From: Chryseobacterium pennae
GTDB taxonomy: Bacteria > Bacteroidota > Bacteroidia > Flavobacteriales > Weeksellaceae
Length of the DNA: 50,798 bases
Direction of reading: 5' to 3'
Assembly: GCF_003385515.1 (NCBI RefSeq)
Contig: NZ_QNVT01000038.1
Span: forward strand, 1-50,798
Below the pieces are notes generated by a model, which saw only the letters and a program-made list of their open reading frames with translations, had not been told where the DNA came from and searched no databases. This document shows, in pieces, positions 8,059 to 16,654 of the stretch (position 1 is the stretch's first letter; the number at the start of each line of letters is the position of its first letter). The translations under genes were made by a program, and so were the position numbers.

Positions 8059-9387
8059 ATGAATCATAAACCGATCGAAGGTTTTTCCAAGCTTCCAAAG
8101 CAGGGGAAAATCGACTGGCTTGTAAACGAATATCTTGAAGGTAATCAGGAATATCAAAATATATTAAAGCAATATTGGAATGAAGATGCAGATCTTCAGA
8201 AACTTCACGAAGAGTTTTCTGAAAATACAATTTCCAATTTCTATATGCCCTACGGAATTGCGCCCAATTTTTTAATTGACGGAAAATTATTGGCACTTCC
8301 AATGGCCGTTGAGGAAAGTTCAGTCGTAGCTGCTGCTTCCAAAGCTGCAAAATTCTGGATTGATAAAGGAGGTTTTAAAACAACTATCATCAATACAGAA
8401 AAATTGGGACATACCCATTTTATTTTTGATGTAGAACCTCACAAATTATTACATTTCTTTAATTTCAGTTTAAAGAAAAAATTACTTGAATCTACAGAAG
8501 ATATTACGGCCAATATGAGAAGACGTGGTGGTGGTATTCTGAATATCAACCTTGTGGATAAAACAGCAGAAATGCCTAATTACTACCAGCTGAAGGCTAG
8601 TTTTGATACGGTAGATTCAATGGGAGCTAACTTTATCAATTCATGTCTTGAACAGTTTGGTAAAACAATGAGACAGGAAGTTGCAACAAGCGATGACTTC
8701 ACACAGGATGAAAAAAATTCATTGCAGATCGTAATGAATATCCTTTCCAATTTTACTCCTGATTGTATCGTAAGAGCTGAAGTTTCCTGTAAAATGGAAG
8801 ACCTGAAAGATGACAGCGGAATTTCTCCTGAAGAATTTGCTGCTAAATTTAAGCAAGCCGTTACCATCGCGGAAATTGAACCTTACCGTGCAACCACTCA
8901 CAATAAAGGAGTGATGAACGGAGTAGATGCTGTAGTAATTGCTACCGGAAACGACTTCAGAGCAACTGAAGCTTGTGCCCATGCATATGCAGCAAGAGAC
9001 GGACAATACAGATCATTGACTCATTGTACAACTGATAACGGAGTTTTCAGATTCTGGATAGACCTTCCGATTTCTGTAGGAGTAGTAGGAGGTTTAACGA
9101 ATCTTCATCCTTTGGTAAAATTCTCTTTAGCTTTACTTGGAAAACCATCCGCTCAGGAATTGATGAGTATTCTGGCTGTTTCAGGATTGGCCCAAAACTT
9201 TGGGGCATTGCGTTCATTAGTAACAACAGGAATTCAGAAAGGTCACATGAAAATGCACTTACTGAACATTCTGAACCAATTAGGTGCTACAGAAGAAGAA
9301 AAAGAACATTTTGTAACATACTTTAAAGACAAGACAGTTAGCCATCATGAGGTTATCAATGAGTTTAACCGAATGAGAGAAAACTAA
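8059..9387 (+). CDS. mvaA: Hydroxymethylglutaryl-CoA reductase (mevalonate pathway)
   Basis: HMG-CoA reductase, which reduces HMG-CoA to mevalonate for isoprenoid synthesis; Flavobacteriia use the mevalonate route. I take ATG 8059 (442 aa), not the longer frame from 7978, because MNHKPIEGFSKLP begins the family homology and the 27 extra residues look noncoding. Landmarks are LPMAVEESSVVAAAS (substrate binding), DSMGAN at 186-191, NKGVMNGVDAVVIATGND from about 282 (catalytic Lys region), and the C-terminal GHMKMH with the catalytic His. An ATATTTAC sequence about 20 nt upstream resembles a weak -7 element. Its stop codon overlaps the start of a 55-aa membrane protein. Confidence 0.93.
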   Translation: MNHKPIEGFSKLPKQGKIDWLVNEYLEGNQEYQNILKQYWNEDADLQKLHEEFSENTISNFYMPYGIAPNFLIDGKLLALPMAVEESSVVAAASKAAKFWIDKGGFKTTIINTEKLGHTHFIFDVEPHKLLHFFNFSLKKKLLESTEDITANMRRRGGGILNINLVDKTAEMPNYYQLKASFDTVDSMGANFINSCLEQFGKTMRQEVATSDDFTQDEKNSLQIVMNILSNFTPDCIVRAEVSCKMEDLKDDSGISPEEFAAKFKQAVTIAEIEPYRATTHNKGVMNGVDAVVIATGNDFRATEACAHAYAARDGQYRSLTHCTTDNGVFRFWIDLPISVGVVGGLTNLHPLVKFSLALLGKPSAQELMSILAVSGLAQNFGALRSLVTTGIQKGHMKMHLLNILNQLGATEEEKEHFVTYFKDKTVSHHEVINEFNRMREN

Positions 9388-9554
9388 TGTTACAGATAAT
9401 TCTGCCCATCCTGTTTCTGGCCTTTGGATTCTATTTAAAGAAAACAACATCACCTGGCTTCAGAACTTCCAAGAAATTTGCCAATATGTTTATTATACTG
9501 GGGATTTCTACCTTGGTAGCCAAGTTTATTTTAATGTATTTAAATTCAAAATAG
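9387..9554 (+). CDS. 55-aa two-helix membrane protein
   Basis: A short gene supported by tight coupling: its ATG shares one base with the mvaA stop (TAATG) and its TAG shares one base with the GTG of the next gene (TAGTG). The product has two hydrophobic helices, about residues 2-17 (LQIILPILFLAFGFYL) and 33-52 (NMFIILGISTLVAKFILMYL), joined by a basic linker KKTTSPGFRTSKKF, so it should be an inner-membrane hairpin. I recognise no family. An accessory role beside HMG-CoA reductase is only a guess from position. Confidence 0.72.
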   Translation: MLQIILPILFLAFGFYLKKTTSPGFRTSKKFANMFIILGISTLVAKFILMYLNSK

Positions 9555-10624
9555 TGAAAAAAAAGGTCTTATTTTTCATGCTGGTTTCCGGTTTAAGTTT
9601 TTCACAACAGAAAAATTTAAAAATAAGTGACTTGCAGCCAAAAACGAAAGACTTTGTTTTTCCTGTTATTTCCTATTCCGATAATTCCGGAATAGAGAAT
9701 AAGATCAATCTTTTTCTTCAGGTAAGCGAACTGGAATATATTCCCGCATCAGAAGGAAATCCTTCTGAAAAGGTGAATGCAGGAGCTACTTCATACGCAA
9801 ACTATGTATATTTCTATGATTGGAAAAAGTTGGAAACTCCTAAAAATATTCTAAGTATCAGTATTGATGGTGAAGCTTCAGGAGCTTATCCCGAAGAATT
9901 TTCAGACTGGAAAAATTTTGATATGAGGACCGGAAATTATATCAATGCTGAAGATTTATTTCAAGCAGGCACTATTAAGACTGTCAATGGTTTGATTCAG
10001 AAGAAAATCGAAAAAAGAGTCAATAACTTTCTCATCAAGCTAAAATCTCAAAAAAATGCGTCAGAAGAAGTTCAGGAACAGATTGGTTTATATGAAGGGT
10101 GTTTCACGGATTACACATTGAATGGCATCAGGTATTTCTTTGGAAAAGATAAGTTGACCTTTGTGGCAGGCAGATGCTCCAATCATGCGATGCGGGCTCT
10201 GGATGATTTGGGAAGCCATAAACTTGAATTCACCTATAAAGAACTTGAAAAATATTGGAGCCCTTATGCCAAAAATCTGATTTCCGGTTCTGAAAAAATT
10301 GATAGAACAAGTCCTGGAAATAAATTGTACAAAGGAAAAATTGATGGAAAATATCCAATTACGGTTTTGTTCAACGAAATCAATGAAGACGATTCCTTCT
10401 CAGCAATTTATTGGTATGATAAGAAGAAGAAACAAATAAACTGGAGAGGAGAATTTGTTCATGACCATTTTTCAATCACAGAAGACGGTTACCATAGTGA
10501 AGAATTGAAACAATGGATACCAAGAGCCTTAGTGGAAGCCGATTTAAAAGGAAATAAAATCATCGGAACCTGGCAGGACAATAAAACAAAAAAATATTTA
10601 ACCCTAGAATTAGAAGAGTTATAA
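9554..10624 (+). CDS. Secreted protein, DUF3298/4163-like
   Basis: A 356-aa exported protein starting at GTG 9554, which overlaps the preceding stop; the start gives a compact signal peptide (MKKKVLFFMLVSGLSFSQ). The middle shows the pattern of DUF3298/DUF4163 proteins: paired beta-strands, then FDMRTGNYINAEDLFQAG and an amphipathic helix (TVNGLIQKKIEKRVNNFL). Four cysteines are absent from the N-terminal third. The C-terminal third (about 255-356) is a second beta-rich domain (GKIDGKYPITVLFNE...) typical of extracytoplasmic proteins. The function is unknown. It sits in a co-directional run from mvaA to the ClC gene, 1 bp before DUF423. Confidence 0.72.
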   Translation: MKKKVLFFMLVSGLSFSQQKNLKISDLQPKTKDFVFPVISYSDNSGIENKINLFLQVSELEYIPASEGNPSEKVNAGATSYANYVYFYDWKKLETPKNILSISIDGEASGAYPEEFSDWKNFDMRTGNYINAEDLFQAGTIKTVNGLIQKKIEKRVNNFLIKLKSQKNASEEVQEQIGLYEGCFTDYTLNGIRYFFGKDKLTFVAGRCSNHAMRALDDLGSHKLEFTYKELEKYWSPYAKNLISGSEKIDRTSPGNKLYKGKIDGKYPITVLFNEINEDDSFSAIYWYDKKKKQINWRGEFVHDHFSITEDGYHSEELKQWIPRALVEADLKGNKIIGTWQDNKTKKYLTLELEEL

Positions 10625-10625
10625 A

Positions 10626-11012
10626 ATGAAAACAATTACTTTAGTTTTTGGAGCAGTTTACGGAATGATATCTGTAATCCTGGGTGCATTCGGAGCACAT
10701 GCTTTAAAGAAAATATTAGCTGTTGAAAGACTGGAAAGTTTTGAAACAGGAGTGAGATATCAGATGTACGCAGCATTTTTTCTGTTGATCATCGGATATA
10801 TTTTAAAATTTGAAACTTCTGCAGAAAAATGGACATCCATTTTGATGATTGCAGGAACATTGTTATTCTCAGTGAGTATCTATTTCTTGAGCATGCAGGA
10901 TTACCTGGGAATGAACCTTAAATTCTTAGGACCTATCACTCCACTGGGAGGTTTGATGATGATTTTAAGCTGGGGAATGCTGATTCTTTATTTTGCTAAA
11001 AACAAAATTTAA
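10626..11012 (+). CDS. DUF423 membrane protein (YgdD-like)
   Basis: A 128-aa integral inner-membrane protein of the DUF423 family. It shows the family's GAFGAHALKK motif near residues 20-30, followed by RYQMYAAFFLL and the PITPLGGLMMILSWGML C-terminal helix, giving four predicted transmembrane segments. Length is normal for the family. No biochemical function is established for DUF423. It begins 1 bp after the upstream stop and ends 2 bp before the ClC gene, so all three are almost certainly cotranscribed. Confidence 0.9.
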   Translation: MKTITLVFGAVYGMISVILGAFGAHALKKILAVERLESFETGVRYQMYAAFFLLIIGYILKFETSAEKWTSILMIAGTLLFSVSIYFLSMQDYLGMNLKFLGPITPLGGLMMILSWGMLILYFAKNKI

Positions 11013-11014
11013 AA

Positions 11015-12292
11015 ATGAAAATCAATAGAAGAAGACGGATTATAAGAACGTTCAACCTTTTGGATCAACCGATGAGGTTCAATCCGTTCGTATTCAGCCG
11101 TACTTTTTTCATGTGGGCCTTTACAGGGCTGGTAGGAGGTATTATTGCCGGTGGATATTGGATCGTGCTGGAACATTTTACTGAGTTTTTAGCCCATTTC
11201 CAGGGCTGGCAGGTAATTCCAACAATGGCAATCTGTGGACTGCTGGCAGGTTTGGTCATTCATTTTATAGGTGACCCTGGAGAAATCCATCTGATTGTGA
11301 ATAATATCAGATTCAACAAAGGAAAACTGGAACCTAAAAATAATCCATCCATGATTCTTTCCTCCCTCTTTTGTGTGGCATCTGGCGGAAGTTTAGGACC
11401 GGAAGCTCCTTTAGTACAGGTTACCGGATCTACAGGAACCTGGCTTGGGAAAATTTTCAGATTAAAAGGCGAAGAACTGCGTTCATTGAGTATTGCAGGG
11501 ATGGCTTCAGGTTTTACCGCTCTTTTTGGAGCGCCACTTGGAGGAAGTCTTTTCTCATTGGAAATTTTACATCATAAACATGCGGTTGAATATTATAAAG
11601 CCATTATTCCGGCATTGGTTGCAAGCTGTTTCAGTTATCTGATGTTTGCTTTAATTATTCATTTGGGAATTGGAGCAACCTGGGATCTGAAAGCCTACCA
11701 TTACACCGGAGTATATGATTTTCTATACGCAACTTTATTTGGGGCTGTAGGAACCTTTTTTGGCTGGATTTTCATCTTTGTAGTGAAATTCTTCAAAAAG
11801 GTTTTTGAATACAGAAAATTTCCAATCTACATCAAAACATTAGCAGGAGGGCTTCTGTTAGGGATTATTGCTTACAATTTTCCGATCACAAGATACTTTG
11901 GACACAACGAAATCAATCAGTTAATCGGAGGGAATTTCGGATTGAACTTCCTGATTTTGGTTTTGGTTTTTAAAATATTAGCCATTGCCATTACGGTTAC
12001 TTCAGGCTGGAGAGGAGGTTTTATCATTCCGCTGTTCTTTGTAGGAACGACTTTGGGACTCATTATCCACAATTTATTTCCAAGTGTAGACACAACTTTA
12101 GCTATTGTAAGCTGTATGGCTGCTATTAATGCTTGTGTAACAAGAACACCAATGAGTACAACCATTATTCTGGGAACATTAACTGGGTTTACCTATTTTG
12201 TTCCTATTTTGTTCGCTAGTCTTACAGGATATTTTCTTGCTCCGAGAATTCCTTTTATCGGCTCTCAGTCGGAAAAGCTGGTAGAAGAATAG
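11015..12292 (+). CDS. ClC-family chloride channel / H+-Cl- antiporter
   Basis: A 425-aa ClC protein with about ten hydrophobic helices. Diagnostic loops are GGSLGPEAPLVQ (the GxxGPE-type anion-binding loop; the Glu aligns with the gating glutamate) and GFTALFGAPLGGSLFSLEI, plus SGWRGGFIIPLFFVG near the C-terminus. There is no cytoplasmic CBS domain. Keeping the gating Glu is compatible with either a channel or an antiporter. It is last in the mvaA-to-ClC run, followed by an intrinsic terminator at 12316-12350. It contains one stray DnaA-box match at 12063-12071. Confidence 0.92.
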   Translation: MKINRRRRIIRTFNLLDQPMRFNPFVFSRTFFMWAFTGLVGGIIAGGYWIVLEHFTEFLAHFQGWQVIPTMAICGLLAGLVIHFIGDPGEIHLIVNNIRFNKGKLEPKNNPSMILSSLFCVASGGSLGPEAPLVQVTGSTGTWLGKIFRLKGEELRSLSIAGMASGFTALFGAPLGGSLFSLEILHHKHAVEYYKAIIPALVASCFSYLMFALIIHLGIGATWDLKAYHYTGVYDFLYATLFGAVGTFFGWIFIFVVKFFKKVFEYRKFPIYIKTLAGGLLLGIIAYNFPITRYFGHNEINQLIGGNFGLNFLILVLVFKILAIAITVTSGWRGGFIIPLFFVGTTLGLIIHNLFPSVDTTLAIVSCMAAINACVTRTPMSTTIILGTLTGFTYFVPILFASLTGYFLAPRIPFIGSQSEKLVEE

Positions 12293-12315
12293 TTATAAAT
12301 ATATATACATTTAAA

Positions 12316-12350
12316 AGTCAATACTTGGTCAGGAGAGTATTGGCTTTTTT
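12316..12350 (+). terminator. Intrinsic terminator after ClC gene
   Basis: A 10-bp stem AGTCAATACT (12316-12325) pairs with AGTATTGGCT (12336-12345) with one G-T wobble, 10-base loop, then a run of six T. It closes the mvaA-ClC transcription unit. Confidence 0.85.
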
Positions 12351-12503
12351 GTTTTTATATGATAGTTTTGCCACTCAAAATTTTTAAATATAGATAGGGA
12401 GTTATTCTACTTTTTTATAGTATTTATAAATACTGAAGCAGCGAAATAATAATAAAAACCGATATTATTTCTACAAAAAATACATGTTATTAAAGAATAT
12501 AAA

Positions 12504-13370
12504 ATGAAAAAGATCTTATTTATACTGATGTGCATTCCCTGTTTTGTTTTCTCCCAAAAATATTTTTTACTGGATAGTTTAAAAAACCATTTTAGGATAG
12601 AAACTTTTACACTGGACACCTCTGAATTGTACGGGATCAGGAAAAATATCAATGTGTATAATGTTCACCTTACCAAAGATCATATTCTTTTACTTACAGT
12701 GCTTCCTGATCTGGATGAAACAATTCTCCCGGGAACTGATGAAAAGGGGCAAAACTGGATGCTTTTGGATTTCGATAAATTAAAAAAAGAAGATATCATT
12801 TCAAAATCAAAAGTAAAAGAAATAGCTTCTAACTGGATGGCTTCCAATACTCCGGACAAAAAAAATATGGATTTCAGGGTAGTGAAAAAAGTGAATGAAA
12901 GTTATTATGTTTCAAAAATGTGCCTGACTGAACTTTTCAGCATTACTTCCCTTAAAACACCTTTTATTTCTTCATATGGATCTCTGAATATTGCTGAACC
13001 AAAAATTACAATAAAGGAGGTGGAGAAGAGTTTTAATGAGCAGTTTCCCAACCGGAAATTCATTATGGATGTGACAGATATAGACTATCTTAAGAATCTT
13101 GATGATCCGTTCAGTTTCAGGAATTATCTTTCCAAAGAATATACAATCCAAGGAAAAAAAGCCTATCAGTTTTGGACTTTTGACGGCTGGTGGATCATTG
13201 ATGGATATAATGAGCACCGTGGAATAGACAGATTGATATATATGCCGGAAAAAGGAATTGTAGGCGGGTCCTATGATTTTTATTTCAGATACCGCTCCAG
13301 GATTTCAGATTACAAGCTATGGAACAATATTGTGAATGAAAAAGTAATGATTGCTGAAGAGGTGAAATAA
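12504..13370 (+). CDS. Secreted hypothetical protein
   Basis: A 288-aa exported protein. A short signal peptide (MKKILFILMCIPCFVFSQ) is followed by a soluble mixed alpha/beta sequence without transmembrane segments. I recognise no family. Conspicuous tryptophan-rich segments are YQFWTFDGWWIIDGYNEH near residues 228-245 and LWNNIV near the C-terminus. It stands alone between the ClC terminator and sucC, with no terminator of its own that I could see. Confidence 0.7.
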   Translation: MKKILFILMCIPCFVFSQKYFLLDSLKNHFRIETFTLDTSELYGIRKNINVYNVHLTKDHILLLTVLPDLDETILPGTDEKGQNWMLLDFDKLKKEDIISKSKVKEIASNWMASNTPDKKNMDFRVVKKVNESYYVSKMCLTELFSITSLKTPFISSYGSLNIAEPKITIKEVEKSFNEQFPNRKFIMDVTDIDYLKNLDDPFSFRNYLSKEYTIQGKKAYQFWTFDGWWIIDGYNEHRGIDRLIYMPEKGIVGGSYDFYFRYRSRISDYKLWNNIVNEKVMIAEEVK

Positions 13371-13475
13371 TAGGATCACTATTGAGATGAACTTAAACTA
13401 ATTGATTTTTATCAATAATTTTAAATTTGCCTTCAACTTCTCTTTGGTAATTCTTTAAATCTAAACTCTTTTTAG

Positions 13476-13483
13476 TAAATTTG
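13476..13483 (+). promoter_or_regulatory. -7 element upstream of sucC
   Basis: TAAATTTG matches the Bacteroidota TAnnTTTG -7 consensus 38 nt before the sucC ATG. No TTTG at the ideal 19-20 nt spacing; the nearest is at 13443-13446, too far away. Confidence 0.5.
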
Positions 13484-13521
13484 TCAACCTTTAAATATTA
13501 AAATAAAATAATAAAAATAAT

Positions 13522-14712
13522 ATGAATCTTCACGAGTATCAATCAAAAGAGATTTTATCAAAGTATGGAGTAGCTATCCAACGTGGTTTCGTTGCAAACA
13601 ACGTAGAAGAAGCTGTAGCAGCTGCTGAAAAATTGACTGCTGAAACCGGAGCTCAGGCTTGGGTTGTAAAAGCACAGATTCACGCAGGTGGTCGTGGTAA
13701 AGGTGGGGGTGTTAAGTTTTCTCCAAACATGGATAAACTTAAAGAAAACGCTCAGAATATCATCGGAATGCAGTTGGTAACTCCACAAACTTCTGCTGAA
13801 GGTAAAAAAGTACACTCTGTTTTGGTTGCAGAAGATGTTTATTATCCTGGAGAATCTGAAACTAAAGAATTTTATGTTTCTATTCTTTTAGATAGAGCTG
13901 AAGGGAAAAATACAATCGTATATTCTACTGAAGGAGGTATGGATATTGAGCACGTTGCAGAAGTAACTCCTCACTTAATCCACAACGAACTTATTGATCC
14001 AGCTATCGGTCTTCAAGGATTCCAGGCTAGAAAAATTGCTTTCAACCTAGGTCTTGAAGGGAATGCTTTTAAAGAATTTGTGAAATTTATTTCATCTCTT
14101 TACAATGCTTACACAGGTATTGATGCTTCTCTTTTCGAAATCAACCCAGTGTTGAAAACTTCTGATAACAAAATTATCGCTGTAGATGCTAAAGTAACTT
14201 TAGATGACAACTCATTGTTCCGTCACAAAGACTTAGCTGAACTTAGAGATACAAGAGAAGAAGATCCAATGGATGTTGAAGCTGGTGAAGCTGGTCTTAA
14301 CTTCGTAAAATTGGATGGTAACGTTGCTTGTATGGTAAACGGTGCTGGTCTTGCAATGGCAACTATGGATATCATCAAATTATCAGGTGGTAACCCTGCT
14401 AACTTCCTTGACGTAGGAGGTACTGCTGATGCTCAGAGAGTACAGACTGCTTTCGGAATCATCTTAAGAGATCCAAACGTAAAAGCAATCCTAATCAACA
14501 TCTTCGGAGGTATCGTAAGATGTGACAGAGTTGCTCAGGGTGTTGTAGATGCTTACAAAGCTATGGGTAGCCTTCCGGTTCCATTGATCGTAAGATTACA
14601 GGGAACTAACGCTGTAGAAGCTAAAAAATTAATTGACGAGTCTGGTCTTCCGGTTCACTCTGCAATTACTTTAGAAGAAGCTGCAAACAAAGTAAAAGAA
14701 GTTTTAGCATAA
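13522..14712 (+). CDS. sucC: Succinyl-CoA ligase (ADP-forming) subunit beta
   Basis: TCA-cycle enzyme subunit, 396 aa, normal length. The N-terminal MNLHEYQSKEILSKYGV and the ATP-grasp Lys/Gly-rich segment WVVKAQIHAGGRGKGGGVK are diagnostic; FEINPVL and GNVACMVNGAGLAMATMD follow, and the C-terminal ligase domain holds FLDVGG and NIFGGIVRCD. It catalyses succinyl-CoA + ADP + Pi to succinate + CoA + ATP together with SucD, which is not in this window, so sucC and sucD are unlinked here. Codon use is strongly biased compared with neighbours (e.g. mostly GGT/GGA Gly and GTA Val), consistent with high expression. Followed directly by a terminator. Confidence 0.96.
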   Translation: MNLHEYQSKEILSKYGVAIQRGFVANNVEEAVAAAEKLTAETGAQAWVVKAQIHAGGRGKGGGVKFSPNMDKLKENAQNIIGMQLVTPQTSAEGKKVHSVLVAEDVYYPGESETKEFYVSILLDRAEGKNTIVYSTEGGMDIEHVAEVTPHLIHNELIDPAIGLQGFQARKIAFNLGLEGNAFKEFVKFISSLYNAYTGIDASLFEINPVLKTSDNKIIAVDAKVTLDDNSLFRHKDLAELRDTREEDPMDVEAGEAGLNFVKLDGNVACMVNGAGLAMATMDIIKLSGGNPANFLDVGGTADAQRVQTAFGIILRDPNVKAILINIFGGIVRCDRVAQGVVDAYKAMGSLPVPLIVRLQGTNAVEAKKLIDESGLPVHSAITLEEAANKVKEVLA

Positions 14713-14737
14713 TCTAAAATTTTCAGATAAAATAAGA

Positions 14738-14765
14738 AACCGTTTCATTTTTGGAACGGTTTTTT
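14738..14765 (+). terminator. Intrinsic terminator after sucC
   Basis: AACCGTTTC (14738-14746) pairs with GGAACGGTT (14753-14761), with one T-G wobble and a 6-base loop, then a short T run, 26 nt past the stop. Confidence 0.88.
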
Positions 14766-14788
14766 AATGCGTATAAGAAACTATATTT

Positions 14789-15277
14789 ATGAAAAACTTA
14801 TACATTCCTGAACCATGTTCTGAAAACTGGGAATCTATGTCTTCACAGGAAAAAGGAAAGTTCTGTGCTGTCTGCAGTAAATGTGTGATTGATTTTACTC
14901 AAAAGAGTCCTCATGAAATTGAGCAAATCCTCACTGAAAAGGAAAATGAAAAGGTTTGTGGTAGATTTTATAATCATCAGCTAAATATTGAAGATGGTCC
15001 ATCACAAAAAGTTAAAAATCAATTTTTTAGATTTATTCCGAATGTTTTTCAAAACAGTAAAATTACACTTGCTATACTTTCTTTTGTTCTGTTCCTAGCC
15101 GGATGTTCAAAAGAAAAAGAGATGAAAATGGGTGACGTAGCTGTAGAGCTCAATGAAGATACGCTGCCTAATGAAAATATAACGTTGGGAGAGCCTCTTA
15201 AGATAAATAAAGATACTGTTGCCCAGATGCCCCAAAAAGACAGTACTGTAGTTTCTAAAAAGCATAATAAGAAATAG
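14789..15277 (+). CDS. Cys-rich N-domain protein with internal lipobox
   Basis: A 162-aa protein with an unusual layout. Residues 1-60 form a soluble Cys-rich domain (Cys at 10, 26, 29, 32, 57; KFCAVCSKCVIDFT) of a kind that recurs at the N-terminus of Flavobacteriia membrane proteins, sometimes ahead of carboxypeptidase-like or TonB parts. A hydrophobic helix follows at about 91-105, ending in LFLAGC with C106 in lipobox context, then a charged, probably extracytoplasmic tail of about 55 residues. The CxxC-type spacing suggests metal or redox binding, unproven. There is no N-terminal signal peptide. It could be a membrane-anchored sensor or a mature lipoprotein after cleavage at C106. Confidence 0.7.
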   Translation: MKNLYIPEPCSENWESMSSQEKGKFCAVCSKCVIDFTQKSPHEIEQILTEKENEKVCGRFYNHQLNIEDGPSQKVKNQFFRFIPNVFQNSKITLAILSFVLFLAGCSKEKEMKMGDVAVELNEDTLPNENITLGEPLKINKDTVAQMPQKDSTVVSKKHNKK

Positions 15278-15316
15278 CTTACCGGATATTATAAGAACAC
15301 AAAGTCTTTTTTTGAG

Positions 15317-15501
15317 ATACATTCTATGTAAAATCTATGTGGTTCAGAATTTTTAAACCCCATAGGCTTTATACATAATTAAAATTATTCATGCATCCGT
15401 GACGATTATCATCCAGCATACAATTTTATCGAAGATAAAATCCTCGCGCCTTAAAAACACTCACATATCCTAAAATCTTTGCGCCATTGCGTTTACCAAC
15501 A
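15317..15501. repeat. Dispersed intergenic element, copy 2
   Basis: This fills most of a 396-bp gene-free gap and is the counterpart of 120-317. The conserved stems are CTATGTGGTT/AACCCCATAG (15335-15344 with 15356-15365) and ATTTTATC/GATAAAAT with a GAA loop (15423-15430 with 15434-15441), followed by TCCTCGCGCCTTAA and TTTGCGCCATTGCGTTTACC. Just right of it, at 15548-15556, lies a single perfect DnaA box. No ORF in the gap. Confidence 0.7.
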
Positions 15502-15673
15502 AATAAAAGCCGCTCCAAAAATTGAAACAGCTTTTTATGATTATAGTTTATCCACAAACATCTGAGAAATCCGCAGGAAATATATTATCTACTTATTTTT
15601 ATTCTCTTTTCAATGTAAAAGATTCTTCCTTCGTCAGATGACAGTGAGACAAATCATATATAGTTATCTAATA

Positions 15674-16558
15674 CTACTTATCCTGACTTTCAGGTAAGTT
15701 ACTTTCTCCATTTGTAATACTAATACTCGTTGGAGTTACCAACTGGATTTTATCCACATCAAATCGCTCCTTAATGTTTAAATAAGCTTTACTTTTTACC
15801 TGTGCCAGATTAGCTCCAATTTTAATCCAGAATTTAACCTGTAGATTAAATGACCCCTGTTTCAGATCGGTAAAAATGACCTCTGCAGTATCTAACTTAT
15901 CCACATTATCAAGGTTTTTTACCACCTCCAGAATACTTTTCTGGGCATTACTGATATCTTCATCAGCAGGAATTTCAAAATTTAAGATGATTCTGCGCTG
16001 AGGTGAAGCTGTAATATTATAAAATGGAGCATTGAAAACAACCTGATTCGGGATGTAAGCTTTCTTACCATCATCAGTAAGAATTTTTGTAGTTAAAAAT
16101 CCGATTTCCTGTACCGTACCGGAATGAGCTCCGATGGTAATATAATCACCCACTTTAAAGGCTTTATCAATGCCAATAAGCATTCCTGAAAAGATACTTG
16201 AAACAAGGTCTTTTAATGCGACTCCGGCAATAACTCCGGCTACTCCCAAACTTCCTATAAATTTCCACAGAAACCCACTGAATCCCATTATTTCAAGGGA
16301 AATAAAAGTTCCCATCAGCATAATCAGGAACCTGAAGATACTGATTAAGGTCACCAGTGAGCTCTCTTTCTCACTTTTAGGGAAGAATTTGTGAAATAGT
16401 TTTACGGCAATCTGGCTCATGTATTTACTTGTAATGAGGAAGAATGTAAATACTAAAATGCCGACAATCAGTTTAGGGGTAAGCTCTGCAAACGTTACAT
16501 ACCAACTTTCCAATACCTTATACACCATGTCAATGTAGGTGAGTCCGGTTTTCTCCAT
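15674..16558 (-). CDS. MscS-family small-conductance mechanosensitive channel
   Basis: A 294-aa inner-membrane channel. Three N-terminal transmembrane segments lead to the pore-lining TM3, GVAGVIAGVALKDLVSSIFSG, with the Gly/Ala pattern of MscS. The beta domain follows (GDYITIGAHSGTVQEIGFLTTKI, then YIPNQVVFNAPFYNI) and a cytoplasmic alpha/beta domain up to about residue 280. Length matches E. coli MscS (286 aa). It releases solutes under hypo-osmotic shock. Monocistronic, divergent from the 1-Cys peroxiredoxin gene. The coding DNA contains two chance DnaA-box matches (15750, 15897). Confidence 0.93.
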   Translation of the reverse strand: MEKTGLTYIDMVYKVLESWYVTFAELTPKLIVGILVFTFFLITSKYMSQIAVKLFHKFFPKSEKESSLVTLISIFRFLIMLMGTFISLEIMGFSGFLWKFIGSLGVAGVIAGVALKDLVSSIFSGMLIGIDKAFKVGDYITIGAHSGTVQEIGFLTTKILTDDGKKAYIPNQVVFNAPFYNITASPQRRIILNFEIPADEDISNAQKSILEVVKNLDNVDKLDTAEVIFTDLKQGSFNLQVKFWIKIGANLAQVKSKAYLNIKERFDVDKIQLVTPTSISITNGESNLPESQDK

Positions 16559-16600
16559 GAATAAAATTTTACCTTAAAGATATAAATTTTCATTAAAAAT

Positions 16601-16637
16601 TTTGTTAGTGTCAAAAAGTCTATTAAATTTGTAGACT
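16601..16637 (+). promoter_or_regulatory. Promoter and palindromic operator of the 1-Cys Prx gene
   Basis: TTTG (16601-16604), a 19-nt spacer and TAAATTTG (16624-16631) form a consensus Bacteroidota promoter. An inverted repeat AGTCTA (16617-16622) / TAGACT (16632-16637) brackets the -7 element exactly, so a repressor bound there would block polymerase. A start point about 16637 leaves a leader of about 18 nt to ATG 16655. The cognate regulator is unknown. Confidence 0.65.
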
Positions 16638-16654
16638 AACAAATGCGAAATATT

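Noticed and set aside
15548..15556. Second origin at an isolated DnaA box
   Set aside because: A single match next to a dispersed element; expected by chance in this AT-rich DNA, no cluster.
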